The position numbers and the translations under genes are program-made. A DNA stretch of 55,301 bases from an uncultured Christensenellaceae bacterium (GTDB lineage: Bacteria; Bacillota; Clostridia; Christensenellales; Borkfalkiaceae). The DNA lies in the NCBI GenBank assembly GCA_910586675.1, contig CAJUJO010000006.1, positions 1 to 55,301 on the forward strand. Direction: 5' to 3'. Positions 20,707 to 29,809 of this stretch are shown piece after piece. Within the stretch, counting starts at the first letter, position 1. Each line of letters begins with the position of its first letter. Below the pieces are notes generated by a model. It did no database searches. It had not been told where the DNA came from and saw only the letters and a list, made by a program, of their open reading frames with translations.

Positions 20707-23265
20707 TTATTCTTCGTCCTTACTTTCCGCTAAATCTTCGGGGCTGAGATCCGCCGCCGTTTCCTCGGGCGCGGCGACCTCCGCCTCTTCGTCCTTCTCC
20801 GTTACGGCGACCGTTGCGACCACGCCCTCGCGCAGGTTCATGAGCCGCACGCCGCGCGTGTTTCTGCCGATTTTGGAAATGGCTTCCGCATGCATTCTGA
20901 TGACGATGCCCGCGGACGACACGAGCATGACGTCATCCTCGTCGGAAACGAGCTTCATATTGACGAGCTTGCCCGTCTTTTCGTTGAACACGCCTGCCTT
21001 GATTCCCTTACCCGCGCGCGATTGAACCCTGTAATCTTCGGGATCGGTGCGCTTGCCGTAGCCGTTCTCGGACACGGTGAGAATGTCGTACCCTTCGCGC
21101 AGAACGAGCATATCGACGACGGCGTCGTCCCCCGTGAGATTGATGGCGCGCACGCCCATCGTATCGCGCCCCATCGTGCGCGCGTCCGATTCGGCGAAAC
21201 GGATGCACTTTCCCGAACGGCTGGCAACGACCACGTGGTCGCCGTTGCTGACAAACCGCACGGCGATCAGCTCGTCGCCCTCGACAATTTTGATAGCGAT
21301 CTTGCCGCTGCGCATGATGCGCGAAAACTCGCTCGTCGCCGTCTTTTTGATAAGTCCGTTCTTGGTCGCCATGACGAGGTATCCCGTTCCGTTCTCTTCC
21401 ACGGGAAGGAGCGCCGTGATTTTTTCGCCGGGGTTGAGCTGGACGATATTGACGATCGCCCTGCCGCGCGCCGTGCGGTTGGCTTCGGGAATCTCGTATC
21501 CTTTAATGGAATAGACCTTTCCGAAATTGGAGAACAGAAGAATGGGAACGTGCGTGGAACAAACGAACATCTGCTCAACAAAATCGTCCTCTTTGGGGCG
21601 GTGCCCCGTAATACCCACGCCGCCGCGGTGCTGCGCGCGGTATTCGGCGACGGGGAAGCGCTTTACGTATCCGCCGTGCGTCATGGAGATTACGACGTCC
21701 TCCTCGTCGATGAGGTCCTCGTCCTCGATAGCGCCGTAGTCGACGGAAATTTCCGTCTTTCTCTCGGAGGGGTATTTCGCCTTGATGGCGATAAGGTCGT
21801 TTTTGATGATTTCGAGCACGCGCGGCTCATTCGCGAGAATATCTTTCAAATCGGCGATGGTCGCGTGCAGGTTATCCAGCTCTTCGCGCAGCTTTTCCAC
21901 TTCCAGCGAGGTGAGCCTTTGAAGGCGCATTTCGAGAATGGCGTTCGCCTGCTTTTCCGAAAGCTCGAAGGCGTTCGTCAAGCGGGAGGTCGCCTCCACC
22001 TTGTCCTTGGATTCCTTGATGATTTTGATCACTTCGTCGATATTGGCGAGCGCAAGCACCAGCCCTTCCACGATATGCGCGCGCTCTTCCGTCTTTTGCA
22101 GCTCGTAGCGCGTGCGGCGCACAATAACTTCCTTTTGGTGCGCTAAGTAATAGGAAAGAATTTCGCGCAGGTTGAGCACCTTGGGTTCGGTGCCGTTCTC
22201 GACGAGCGCCAACAGGATAATGCCGTCGGAAATCTGCAAGTTGGTATGCTTATAGAGGGAGTTCAGAACGACCTGCGCGTTCGCGTCCTTCTTGCATTCG
22301 ATGACGATGCGCATACCCTCTCTGCCCGATTCCTCGCGGATGTCGGAAATGCCTTCCAAGCGCTTATCCCGCACCATGTTTGCGATCGTCTCGATGAGCT
22401 GCGCCTTGTTGACCTGATAGGGAATCTCCGTTACGACGATGCGGGAACGCGCGTTGCCGCCCGTTCCGTGCTCTTCGATCTCGCACTTGGAGCGCAGGAC
22501 GATGGAACCCTGCCCCGTGCGGTAAGCCTTCCGGATCCCGCTCCGCCCCATGATGATACCGCCCGTAGGAAAGTCGGGAGCAGGGATATAGTTCATCAGC
22601 TCGTCCACGGAGATTTCGGGATTGTCGATCATGGCAATGGTGCCGTCGATGACCTCGGCGAGGTTGTGGGGCGGAATCTTGGTCGCCATACCGACGGCGA
22701 TTCCGTCCGACCCGTTTACGAGCAAATTGGGGAAGCGGGAGGTAAGCACTGCGGGCTCCATTTCGTTGCCGTCGAAGTTGGGGAAGAAGTCAACCGTCTC
22801 CTTATCGAGATCGCGGAGCATTTCCGCCGCCAGCTTGGAAAGGCGGGCTTCCGTATAACGCATGGCGGCAGCGGGGTCGCCGTCCACCGAACCGAAGTTG
22901 CCGTGTCCGTCCACGAGCGGGAAGTTAATGGAGAAATCCTGCGCAAGACGTACGAGCGCGTCGTATACCGAGCTGTCGCCGTGCGGGTGATATTTACCGA
23001 GCACGTCGCCGACGACGCGGGCGCACTTTTTATACGCCTTGTCGTTATATAAACCCATCTCGTGCATGGAGTAAAGGATTCTCCTGTGCACGGGCTTCAA
23101 GCCGTCGCGCACGTCGGGAATGGCGCGCGATTTATTGACCGCCATCGCGTAGGCGATGAACGATTTTTTCAGCTCGTCGTCCACCTCCACGTCGAGAATT
23201 CTCGTCATTTGGAGGGTTTTCTTAAATTCCTCGGTAAGCTCGGGGCTCGTTTCTTTTTTAGCCAC
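20707..23265 (-). CDS. gyrA: DNA gyrase subunit A
   Basis: An 852-residue GyrA. The catalytic tyrosine is Tyr137 in 'AAMRYTEARL'. The quinolone region 'HPHGDSSVYDALVRLAQD' has Ser98 and Asp102 at the positions of E. coli Ser83 and Asp87, that is, the susceptible-type residues. The six-bladed C-terminal wrapping domain follows, with repeats such as 'VRAINLTGDDAVV' and 'GVRLMNLREGVVATV', and an acidic tail. The start codon is GTG, with AAAGGAG 8 nt upstream. It lies downstream of gyrB, separated by a 166-bp gap that contains an inverted copy of the structured repeat. With GyrB it introduces negative supercoils. Confidence 0.97.
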   Translation of the reverse strand: MAKKETSPELTEEFKKTLQMTRILDVEVDDELKKSFIAYAMAVNKSRAIPDVRDGLKPVHRRILYSMHEMGLYNDKAYKKCARVVGDVLGKYHPHGDSSVYDALVRLAQDFSINFPLVDGHGNFGSVDGDPAAAMRYTEARLSKLAAEMLRDLDKETVDFFPNFDGNEMEPAVLTSRFPNLLVNGSDGIAVGMATKIPPHNLAEVIDGTIAMIDNPEISVDELMNYIPAPDFPTGGIIMGRSGIRKAYRTGQGSIVLRSKCEIEEHGTGGNARSRIVVTEIPYQVNKAQLIETIANMVRDKRLEGISDIREESGREGMRIVIECKKDANAQVVLNSLYKHTNLQISDGIILLALVENGTEPKVLNLREILSYYLAHQKEVIVRRTRYELQKTEERAHIVEGLVLALANIDEVIKIIKESKDKVEATSRLTNAFELSEKQANAILEMRLQRLTSLEVEKLREELDNLHATIADLKDILANEPRVLEIIKNDLIAIKAKYPSERKTEISVDYGAIEDEDLIDEEDVVISMTHGGYVKRFPVAEYRAQHRGGVGITGHRPKEDDFVEQMFVCSTHVPILLFSNFGKVYSIKGYEIPEANRTARGRAIVNIVQLNPGEKITALLPVEENGTGYLVMATKNGLIKKTATSEFSRIMRSGKIAIKIVEGDELIAVRFVSNGDHVVVASRSGKCIRFAESDARTMGRDTMGVRAINLTGDDAVVDMLVLREGYDILTVSENGYGKRTDPEDYRVQSRAGKGIKAGVFNEKTGKLVNMKLVSDEDDVMLVSSAGIVIRMHAEAISKIGRNTRGVRLMNLREGVVATVAVTEKDEEAEVAAPEETAADLSPEDLAESKDEE

Positions 23266-23281
23266 TTTTGAATCTCCTTTA

Positions 23282-23407
23282 ATTCACGAAATTTGTTGCA
23301 TGCAACAAATTTCCGTGAGCGTACTCGCTTTCATTATTTTTCCGACAATTCGCCGCGCCCGCTTGATCGCGTTATCCGACGATAAGCGCAAAGCATTGCG
23401 CAAATTG
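23282..23407 (+). repeat. Structured intergenic repeat, copy C (inverted)
   Basis: The reverse complement matches copy A: gcgcaa-tgct-ttgcgc, ttat-cgtcgg-ataa, gcgatcaagcgggcgcgg, then a terminal palindrome with tcacg / cgtga outer arms, one extra G, and inner arms aaatttgttgca / tgcaacaaattt. The A-to-C stem changes are compensatory. It is inverted with respect to transcription, unlike the other three copies, and lies between gyrB and the gyrA ribosome binding site. Confidence 0.8.
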
Positions 23408-23431
23408 TGTCCCGCGTTTATATTATTACAG

Positions 23432-25345
23432 TCAAATATCCAAATCTTTGACGAGCGTCGCATTCTCTTCGATAAACTGACGGCGCAGGGCGGGACTGTC
23501 GCCCATGAGCACGGTGAACATCTTATCCGCTTCCACCGCGTCCTGCATGCTCACCTTGACGAGCGTGCGCGTCGCGGGGTTCATGGTCGTATCCCAAAGC
23601 TGTTCTGTGCTCATCTCGCCCAAGCCCTTGTAGCGCTGGTATTCCACCTTATTATTGTTGAGCGCGTCGTACGCCGTCTTCTCCTCTTCCGAATAGAGGT
23701 ACACGTCCTCTTTGCCCTTGACGCTCGCTTTATACAGGGGCGGCATCGCCGAATACACGTGCCCGTGTTCGATGAGAGGGCGCATATAACGGAATAGGAA
23801 AGTCAAAAGAAGAATACGGATATGCGCGCCGTCCACGTCGGCATCCGTCATGGAGATAATGCGGTCGTAACGGAGCTTGCTCTCGTCGAAGTCGTCCAAA
23901 ATTCCGCAGCCGAACGCCGTGATCATCGCTTTGATTTCCGCGTTTTCCAGCACGCGGTTGAGGCGCACTTTTTCCACGTTTAAGATTTTGCCGCGAAGGG
24001 GCAGGATCGCCTGAAACCTTCTGTCGCGCCCCTGCCTTGCGGTGCCGCCCGCGGAATCGCCCTCGACGATGTAAATTTCGCACAGCTCGGGGCGCTTGTC
24101 CGAACAGTCGGCGAGCTTGCCGGGAAGCGTGGTGCTTTCCAGAACGCCCTTTCTGCGGGTGAGCTCGCGCGCGCTTCTCGCCGCGTCGCGCGCCTTCTGC
24201 GCCGTGATACAGCGGAGAACAAGCTCGCGCGCTTCCGCGGGGTGCTCCTCGATATACGTGCCGAACCGCTCGGACACGCACTTGCTCACGAACGCGCGCA
24301 CAAAGCTGTTGTTGAGCTTATCCTTGGTCTGCGACTCAAACTGTGCGTTTTCCAGTTTGACGGAAACGACGGCGGTAATTCCTTCGCGCACGTCCTCGCC
24401 CGTGAGCCTATCGCTCTCTTTCAGAATATTTAATTTTTTGCCCGCGTCGTTGATGACTTTTGTGAGCGCGAGCTTCAAACCGTCGACATGGGTGCCCCCG
24501 TCGATGGTATTCACGTTATTGGCGTACGAATAGATGACCTCGTTATAGCCGTCGTTATACTGCATGGCGATTTCGCAAACGGTGGTGCCGTCCTGCGCTT
24601 CAAAATAGAGCGGCTCGGAAAAGAGCGTTTCGTTTCCCTTGTTGATTTCCTCCACGAGCTCGCGGATGCCGCCCTCGTAGCAGAAGCTGTCCGTCCGCTC
24701 CTTTTCGCCGCGCTTGTCGGCGAGCGTGATTTTGAGCCCCTTATTGAGGAAGGCAAGCTCCTTTAAGCGCACTTTGAGCGTTTCGTATTTGAATACGATG
24801 GTCTCGAAAATTTCCGCATCGGGGAAGAACGTTACCTTGGTTCCCGTCTTGTCGGTATCGCCGATAATCTGCAACGCGCGCTGCGGCACGCCGCGGTTAT
24901 AAACCTGCTTATATACGTGTCCGTTTTGGCAGACTTCCGCTTCCAGCCATTCGGAAAGCGCGTTGACGGCTTTCACGCCCACGCCGTGCAAACCGCTGGA
25001 AACCTTGTAGCCCGAATCCCCGCCGAACTTGCCGCCCGCGTTGACCTTGGTAAAAACGACCTCGACGGTAGAAATACCTTCCTTGGGGTGAACCGCCGTA
25101 GGGATGCCGCGCCCGTTGTCCTCTACCGTACACGAGCCGTCGGCATTGACCGTAACTTCGATGTGCGTGCAGTACCCTGCGAGCGCTTCGTCGATGGAGT
25201 TGTCCACAACCTCGCTGACGAGATGATGAAGACCCCGCTCGTCCGTCGAGCTGATATACATGCCGGGGCGCTTGCGGATGTGCTCCAATCCGTCGAGCAC
25301 CTGAATCTGTTCCGCGCCGTATGCGCCCTCTACCTTTTCCGCCAT
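23432..25345 (-). CDS. gyrB: DNA gyrase subunit B
   Basis: A 637-residue GyrB of the short Gram-positive type. The GHKL ATPase motifs are 'EVVDNSIDEALAGYC', 'EDNGRGIPTAVHPKEG' and 'GLHGVGVKAVNALSEW'. The TOPRIM domain has 'IYIVEGDSAGGTARQGRDR' and 'MTDADVDGAHI'. The C-terminal 'YQRYKGLGEMSTEQLWDTT' is diagnostic for gyrase B, and the short DPATR-like 'MNPATRTL' follows. AAGGAG precedes the ATG. It is the first gene of the gyrB-gyrA operon; a striking palindrome sits over its promoter. Confidence 0.97.
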   Translation of the reverse strand: MAEKVEGAYGAEQIQVLDGLEHIRKRPGMYISSTDERGLHHLVSEVVDNSIDEALAGYCTHIEVTVNADGSCTVEDNGRGIPTAVHPKEGISTVEVVFTKVNAGGKFGGDSGYKVSSGLHGVGVKAVNALSEWLEAEVCQNGHVYKQVYNRGVPQRALQIIGDTDKTGTKVTFFPDAEIFETIVFKYETLKVRLKELAFLNKGLKITLADKRGEKERTDSFCYEGGIRELVEEINKGNETLFSEPLYFEAQDGTTVCEIAMQYNDGYNEVIYSYANNVNTIDGGTHVDGLKLALTKVINDAGKKLNILKESDRLTGEDVREGITAVVSVKLENAQFESQTKDKLNNSFVRAFVSKCVSERFGTYIEEHPAEARELVLRCITAQKARDAARSARELTRRKGVLESTTLPGKLADCSDKRPELCEIYIVEGDSAGGTARQGRDRRFQAILPLRGKILNVEKVRLNRVLENAEIKAMITAFGCGILDDFDESKLRYDRIISMTDADVDGAHIRILLLTFLFRYMRPLIEHGHVYSAMPPLYKASVKGKEDVYLYSEEEKTAYDALNNNKVEYQRYKGLGEMSTEQLWDTTMNPATRTLVKVSMQDAVEADKMFTVLMGDSPALRRQFIEENATLVKDLDI

Positions 25346-25393
25346 TCTGCTTCTCCTTGAAAGTGCTTCGCACGCGCACGCGCGCGAGACTAG

Positions 25394-25432
25394 AAACAGT
25401 ATACCATACCGCCCGAAAAAAGTATACTGTTT
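25394..25432 (-). promoter_or_regulatory. gyrB promoter within an 11-bp inverted repeat
   Basis: Arms aaacagtatac (25394-25404) and gtatactgttt (25422-25432) are perfect, with 17 bp between them. On the minus strand the proximal arm contains an extended -10, TGgTATACT (TATACT at 25398-25403). The distal arm lies around the -35 zone, where no good consensus is visible. This could be an operator or a duplicated -10 element. Confidence 0.5.
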
Positions 25433-25475
25433 TCAAAAGGTTTTTTCAAACTTTCCAAACGAAAATCGCAAAAAA

Positions 25476-25499
25476 GGCGCGTAATTTCCTTTACACGCC
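25476..25499 (-). terminator. Terminator downstream of dus
   Basis: A 9-bp stem with one G-T pair (25476-25484 with 25491-25499) is followed on the minus strand by six T's; a four-T run follows on the plus side as well. Confidence 0.7.
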
Positions 25500-25571
25500 C
25501 TTTTGATTCCGCTTCCGTGGGAGATACCGCAAACGCGATCTGCGGCTCCTCGCGCCCGTTAATGCGCAAAT

Positions 25572-26507
25572 TCAGTTTTTTCCGAAAAACTCTTCCGCAA
25601 GGCGGGCGACCTCCGCCGTGCCCGCCGCGGCAAACAGGCGGCGCTTCCGTTCGGCGGAGCCCGCTTTGCCTTTCAGATAAAACGCCGCCATCTTCCGCAT
25701 GAACACCGTTGCGAACCGCTCGCCGTACAGCGCCCGCGTCTCTTCGAGCTGACGGGCGAACAGTTCCCCCATAGGGGGCGCGTCTATCCTAAGAATCTCG
25801 CAGAATATGCGCGGGTCGTACATGGCGGCGCGGGCGACCATCACGCCGTCCGCGCCCGTTTTGGCAATCATATCCTCGGCGTCCGCCCGCGAAAAAATTC
25901 CGCCGTTTGCGACGACGGGAATTTTAACGGCGTTCTTCGCCGCCGCAATCTGTGCAAAGTCGGGTTCGCCTGCGTAAACCTGCTCGCGCGTTCTGCCGTG
26001 AACGGTAACCATGCACGCCCCCGCGCCCTCGCACAGCCGCGCAAAATCCGCCGCAAATTTTTTGCCGTTTACGCCGATGCGATATTTGACCGAAATGCGC
26101 TTGCCGCTCTTCACGCACGCCGATATAATCTTTTCCGCGAGCGGAAAATTTTCCAGAAGCGCGCTGCCCTCGCCGTTTTTCACCACCTTGGGAACGGGGC
26201 AGCCCATGTTGATATCGATCAAATCGAAAGGGGCGAGCTCCTCCATCTCGCACGCCGCGCGCATAATATCGGGGTCGCTGCCGAAGATCTGCGCCGCCTT
26301 GGGAGACTCCTTCCCGCAGTGCAAAAGAAGCTTTGTCTCCGCGCTGCCATAGAGCAAGCCCTTACAACTGACCATTTCGGTAAAGGTAAGCCCCGCGCCC
26401 AGCTCCGCGCACATTCTGCGGAAGGGATAATTCGTATATCCCGCGAGCGGCGCCAGAAATACGTTGTTCGGGCATACCATGCCCGCGACGTTAATTCTTT
26501 GAAACAT
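25572..26507 (-). CDS. dusB: tRNA-dihydrouridine synthase
   Basis: A 311-residue FMN-dependent Dus enzyme. 'LAPLAGYTNYPFRRMCAELG' is the family N-terminus, 'DLIDINMGCPVPKVVKNGEG' carries the flavin loop and active-site Cys in GCP, and 'VTVHGRTREQVYAGEPDF' holds the conserved His. 'PVVANGGIFSRADAEDM' and 'GADGVMVARAAMYDPRIF' bind the FMN phosphate. It reduces uridines in the D-loop of tRNA. The start at 26507 (MFQRINVAG) overlaps the mazG stop by 17 bp and has GAAAGAGA ahead of it; a longer frame reaching 26801 is out-of-frame mazG sequence. The B-type assignment is from overall similarity. Confidence 0.9.
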   Translation of the reverse strand: MFQRINVAGMVCPNNVFLAPLAGYTNYPFRRMCAELGAGLTFTEMVSCKGLLYGSAETKLLLHCGKESPKAAQIFGSDPDIMRAACEMEELAPFDLIDINMGCPVPKVVKNGEGSALLENFPLAEKIISACVKSGKRISVKYRIGVNGKKFAADFARLCEGAGACMVTVHGRTREQVYAGEPDFAQIAAAKNAVKIPVVANGGIFSRADAEDMIAKTGADGVMVARAAMYDPRIFCEILRIDAPPMGELFARQLEETRALYGERFATVFMRKMAAFYLKGKAGSAERKRRLFAAAGTAEVARLAEEFFGKN

Positions 26508-27903
26508 TCTCTTTCGCCCGCCTGTAATAATGCGCCCACTCTTCGTCCGTAAGGTTATGTACGTCCTTTCCGTCGGCGAGCACCAGCCTTTCCCATTCGG
26601 TATACCGCGCCGCCACCTTTTTGACGGTATCGAGCAGAGCCTGCTCGCAATCGATGCCCAGCATGTACGCAACGTGCGCGAGCACCATGAAAACGTCGCC
26701 GAACTCCGCCGCGATTCTTTGCTTGTCGCCGCTTGCGACCGCCGCTTCCAACTCCGCCGCCTCTTCCGCGAACTTCTTTTTGTGGTTTTCGGGAACGGCA
26801 AAACTCCATCCCCCCTTCGCCATGCGTTTGACGATTTTCTGAGCGCGAAGGAGCGCGGGGAAGCAGGCGGGAACGTCGTTCACCGCGTCGGAAAAGGTCG
26901 CCTGATGCTTTTCCGTCATCTTGTTCTTATCCCATACCGAGAGCGCGCCGTCCGCGCCCGCCGCCTTGTCGTTCCCAAAGACGTGGGTGTGGCGTGAAAT
27001 GAGCTTTCTGCAAACGCCGCTCGTAACGTCGTTCACCGTGAAGCTGCCCCGCTCCTCTTCGATGAGTGCGTGGAACACCGCCTGCATCATCACGTCGCCC
27101 GCCTCTTCGCAAATCTTATCGGGGTCGCGCGCGTCGATGGCGTCCACCAGCTCGTACGCCTCCTCTATGGCGTTGATGCGAATACTCTCGTGTGTCTGCG
27201 CCCGATCCCACGGGCAGCCGTCGGGCGCGCGCAGGCGTTTGAGAATTTCCACGAGATCGTCCGCGCCGAAACGCTTCTTTTCGAGCAGCGGCACGTCGTA
27301 CAAGACGAGCGCCGCCGAATAGCCGTAGCCCTCCTGCCTGTCCGCTTCGTACAGCGGAATGCATCTGCACGCGCCGCCGGCGATAAAGCAAGCGGGCGCC
27401 TCGTCGCCGAACAATTCGGAAAGCGCCAGCTTCACGTCGCCCGCCAGTTCGCGGCTGTCGAGGTCGTACACGACGAGGGGCAAAGCGAGCCTGCGTTCGG
27501 ACACGGTATAGGCGGATACCGACGTATACCCGCCCGAAAGCCCGGCGCGCGCCGCCGCGGCGGCGCCCTTGCTCACCCCCTCGATTGCGGTAACGTCCTT
27601 CCGCTTTAAGAGAATCTGCGCCGCGGCGTCCTCGCATACGCCGCCGTCCACACAGTAACAGAGATTCTTTCCTTCCGCTCTCCGCACGACCTCCCGCGCG
27701 ATGTTTTTGGCGAGCGTATCGAAATTGCGGCTCTTTTCGTAAAGACTGTCGAGAGATTCAAAGGCAATTCCCGCCGCCCTCAGGCTTTCGGCGGAAGGCG
27801 TCAGCGCCGTGCGCAAGAGGACGGCGTCCGCATTCCGTGCCGCCGCTTTGCCCCGCTCCGTCAGATCCCCCTTCTCCGTCCCCAAGCCGACAATCGTAAT
27901 CAT
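26491..27903 (-). CDS. mazG: MazG with N-terminal tetrapyrrole-methylase-like domain (YabN type)
   Basis: A 470-residue two-domain protein as in B. subtilis YabN. Residues ~1-215 are a tetrapyrrole (corrin/porphyrin) methylase-like domain ('MITIVGLGTEKGDLTERG', 'VYDLDSRELAGDVK'). Residues ~225-470 are MazG nucleoside triphosphate pyrophosphohydrolase with tandem modules: 'LRAPDGCPWDRAQTHESI', metal ligands in 'EEAYELVDAI' and 'EEAGDVMMQAVFHA', then 'KKKFAEEAAELEAAV' and 'AEFGDVFMVLAHVA'. It clears aberrant NTPs and is found in sporulation-era operons next to spoVT and spoVB in Firmicutes, exactly as here. The start at 27903 has GGGAG 10 nt ahead. The upstream spoVB-like frame overlaps it by 146 bp. 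Confidence 0.92.
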   Translation of the reverse strand: MITIVGLGTEKGDLTERGKAAARNADAVLLRTALTPSAESLRAAGIAFESLDSLYEKSRNFDTLAKNIAREVVRRAEGKNLCYCVDGGVCEDAAAQILLKRKDVTAIEGVSKGAAAAARAGLSGGYTSVSAYTVSERRLALPLVVYDLDSRELAGDVKLALSELFGDEAPACFIAGGACRCIPLYEADRQEGYGYSAALVLYDVPLLEKKRFGADDLVEILKRLRAPDGCPWDRAQTHESIRINAIEEAYELVDAIDARDPDKICEEAGDVMMQAVFHALIEEERGSFTVNDVTSGVCRKLISRHTHVFGNDKAAGADGALSVWDKNKMTEKHQATFSDAVNDVPACFPALLRAQKIVKRMAKGGWSFAVPENHKKKFAEEAAELEAAVASGDKQRIAAEFGDVFMVLAHVAYMLGIDCEQALLDTVKKVAARYTEWERLVLADGKDVHNLTDEEWAHYYRRAKENVSKN

Positions 27904-29215
27904 TGCAGTTCTTCTCCCGTTTTTTCTTAACAGTATAAACCAAATCTAGAAAAAACGCAACCAGATAACAGGCGTTGGACGCGATTGCCGCGCCGCCGAC
28001 GGAGAAGGCGGGATTGCCGACGAGCAGCCATTGCAACAGAAATTTAACGGTTACGGCAGCGAGCATGGAGAGCGCCGCACACTTCGCCCTGCCCATGCCC
28101 GTAAGACAGGCGGAAAGCGTCTGCACGCCCGCGAGCGTCGCAGCTGACACGGACGAGAGCCGCACGAGCGTTACCAGCGTTTCGGCGTCCTCCGCCGAAA
28201 GCGAACCGTACAGCAGGGCAACGACGGGGCGCGCAAGGACGAACAGACCGACGGCGCAGGGCACGGACAGGAGCAGCGTTATCCCGAGGGCGAAGAAGGC
28301 GCGGTTTCTGCCCTCCTCCCATTCTCCGCGCGCGCACGCCGCAGACACGGCGGGCACGGACGCCGCGCCAAGCCCGTAACAGACGGTCGCGGGCAGATTG
28401 ACGAGCGCCACCGCTCCGCCCGAAAATAGCCCGTAGAGGGCGACTGCGCGCGCCGTATAGCGCGACAGCAGACGCACGATAACGACGCTGTCCGCCATCT
28501 GCGAAAGGGGCAGCAGCGCGGAAGCCGCCATAACGGGGAGCGCCGCGGCGAGGATCTGCACCCCTGCCACACGGCGCACGCGGAAGGAGCGCATTTTGCG
28601 TTCGGCGCGGTATCGGGAAGAGAGGTATATGAGCGCCGCGCCCTCGGACACGGTTACCGCCGCGAGCGTATAGGCGACGGCGCGGGCGGGGTCGCCCGCA
28701 TAGCGGTAGGCAAAGAACAAGCCCGCCCCCGCCTTGACGACCTGCTCGACGATTTCCGAAACGGCTGTGGGCGTCATGTCATTCTTGCCCTGAAAATAGC
28801 CGCGGTAAACGGCAATGAGCGCCACGAGAAAGACGGAGGGCGCCAGCGCGAGATAGCAGGGCAACAGACCTCCGTCCCCTTGCAGCGCGCTCATTGCGGG
28901 CGCAAAAACGCACATGAGGAGGGTGCCGCACAGTCCCAAAAGCGCGAATAATTTGAGCGCGGTGCCTACCGTGTCCGCGTTCTGCCTTCCCTCCGCCGTT
29001 TCCTTGGCGATGACGCGGGCGAACGCCGAAGGAATGCCTGCGGACGAAAAGGTGAGAAGCACGCAAAAAAAGGGGTACGCCATTTGATACAACCCCATGC
29101 CGTACCCCCCGAGGACGCCCGTAAGCGGAATGCGGTAAAGCGCGCCGATCGCCTTTGCAACCAGCCCGCCCGCCGAAATGACGGCGACGCTTTTCAAAAA
29201 ACTCTTGTGCTTCAT
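27758..29215 (-). CDS. SpoVB/MurJ-like polysaccharide flippase (MOP family)
   Basis: A 485-residue membrane protein with about 12-14 hydrophobic helices. The N-terminus 'AKAIGALYRIPLTGVLGGYG' is the SpoVB/Wzx hallmark, followed by 'GIPSAFARVIAKETAEGR' and 'YRGYFQGKNDMTPTAVSEI'. It probably moves lipid-linked peptidoglycan or polysaccharide precursors, in spore cortex formation if it is SpoVB. The natural hydrophobic core ends near residue 440 ('VYTVKKKREK'); the last ~45 residues are Gly/Arg-rich and are read from within mazG in another frame, a 146-bp overlap. A lost stop codon or a small indel near the end would explain this. No strong Shine-Dalgarno precedes the ATG. It follows spoVT by 48 bp. 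Confidence 0.85.
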   Translation of the reverse strand: MKHKSFLKSVAVISAGGLVAKAIGALYRIPLTGVLGGYGMGLYQMAYPFFCVLLTFSSAGIPSAFARVIAKETAEGRQNADTVGTALKLFALLGLCGTLLMCVFAPAMSALQGDGGLLPCYLALAPSVFLVALIAVYRGYFQGKNDMTPTAVSEIVEQVVKAGAGLFFAYRYAGDPARAVAYTLAAVTVSEGAALIYLSSRYRAERKMRSFRVRRVAGVQILAAALPVMAASALLPLSQMADSVVIVRLLSRYTARAVALYGLFSGGAVALVNLPATVCYGLGAASVPAVSAACARGEWEEGRNRAFFALGITLLLSVPCAVGLFVLARPVVALLYGSLSAEDAETLVTLVRLSSVSAATLAGVQTLSACLTGMGRAKCAALSMLAAVTVKFLLQWLLVGNPAFSVGGAAIASNACYLVAFFLDLVYTVKKKREKNCNDYDCRLGDGEGGSDGAGQSGGTECGRRPLAHGADAFRRKPEGGGNCL

Positions 29216-29263
29216 TATGTAAGCCGCCGGGCGCTTGCCGAACGCGCCCGAAACGGGCGGGGC

Positions 29264-29809
29264 TTACTCAAACTGCCCCGCGATGATGTCCGCCGTGAGG
29301 CGCGCCAGCTTGACCGCCCACGATTCCATGAGCACGCCCTCTTCCTGGGAAAGGAGCGCGACCGCGCCGAGGCAGTCTCCGCCCGCCACGATAGGCACGA
29401 CGATCTGCGCCGTCGCCTCGTAATCGCCGTCGGAAACGACGGGAATGATATCGCCGCCTTCCGCCTTGTTGGCGAGATAGCTCGCGCGGGAGTTCATGAT
29501 TTCCGACATCTTCGCCGAAACGTTCTTGCCGACGAACGATTTCTTGCCCTGTCCGCTCGCATGGAGCACGACGTCCGTATCGCAGATGACGGCGAGATAC
29601 CCGCTCTGCTCGTAGAGCGATTTCGCCGTTCCCTCCGAAAACTTTTCGATCGAAGCGATGGGCGAATACTTTTTGAGCATCAGCTCGTCGCGGTCGGTGA
29701 ACAGCTCCAAGGGGTCGCCCTCGCGGATGCGGAGCGTCCGCCTGATTTCCTTGGGGATGACCACGCGCCCCAGCTCGTCTATTCTCCTTACGATTCCCGT
29801 TGCTTTCAT
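29264..29809 (-). CDS. spoVT: Stage V sporulation protein T
   Basis: A 181-residue regulator of the AbrB superfamily. The N-terminal swapped-hairpin DNA-binding domain (1-50) reads 'MKATGIVRRIDELGRVVIPK' and 'EIRRTLRIREGDPLELF', essentially the SpoVT sequence. A GAF-like sensor domain follows (~55-178, 'GYLAVICDTDVVLHASGQGK', 'APVVSDGD'-like 'IIPVVSDGDYEAT'). SpoVT tunes sigma-G-dependent genes in the forespore. GGAGG lies 11 nt before the start. The order spoVT-spoVB-mazG matches the Bacillus arrangement. A run of eight C's lies about 120 bp upstream. Confidence 0.95.
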   Translation of the reverse strand: MKATGIVRRIDELGRVVIPKEIRRTLRIREGDPLELFTDRDELMLKKYSPIASIEKFSEGTAKSLYEQSGYLAVICDTDVVLHASGQGKKSFVGKNVSAKMSEIMNSRASYLANKAEGGDIIPVVSDGDYEATAQIVVPIVAGGDCLGAVALLSQEEGVLMESWAVKLARLTADIIAGQFE

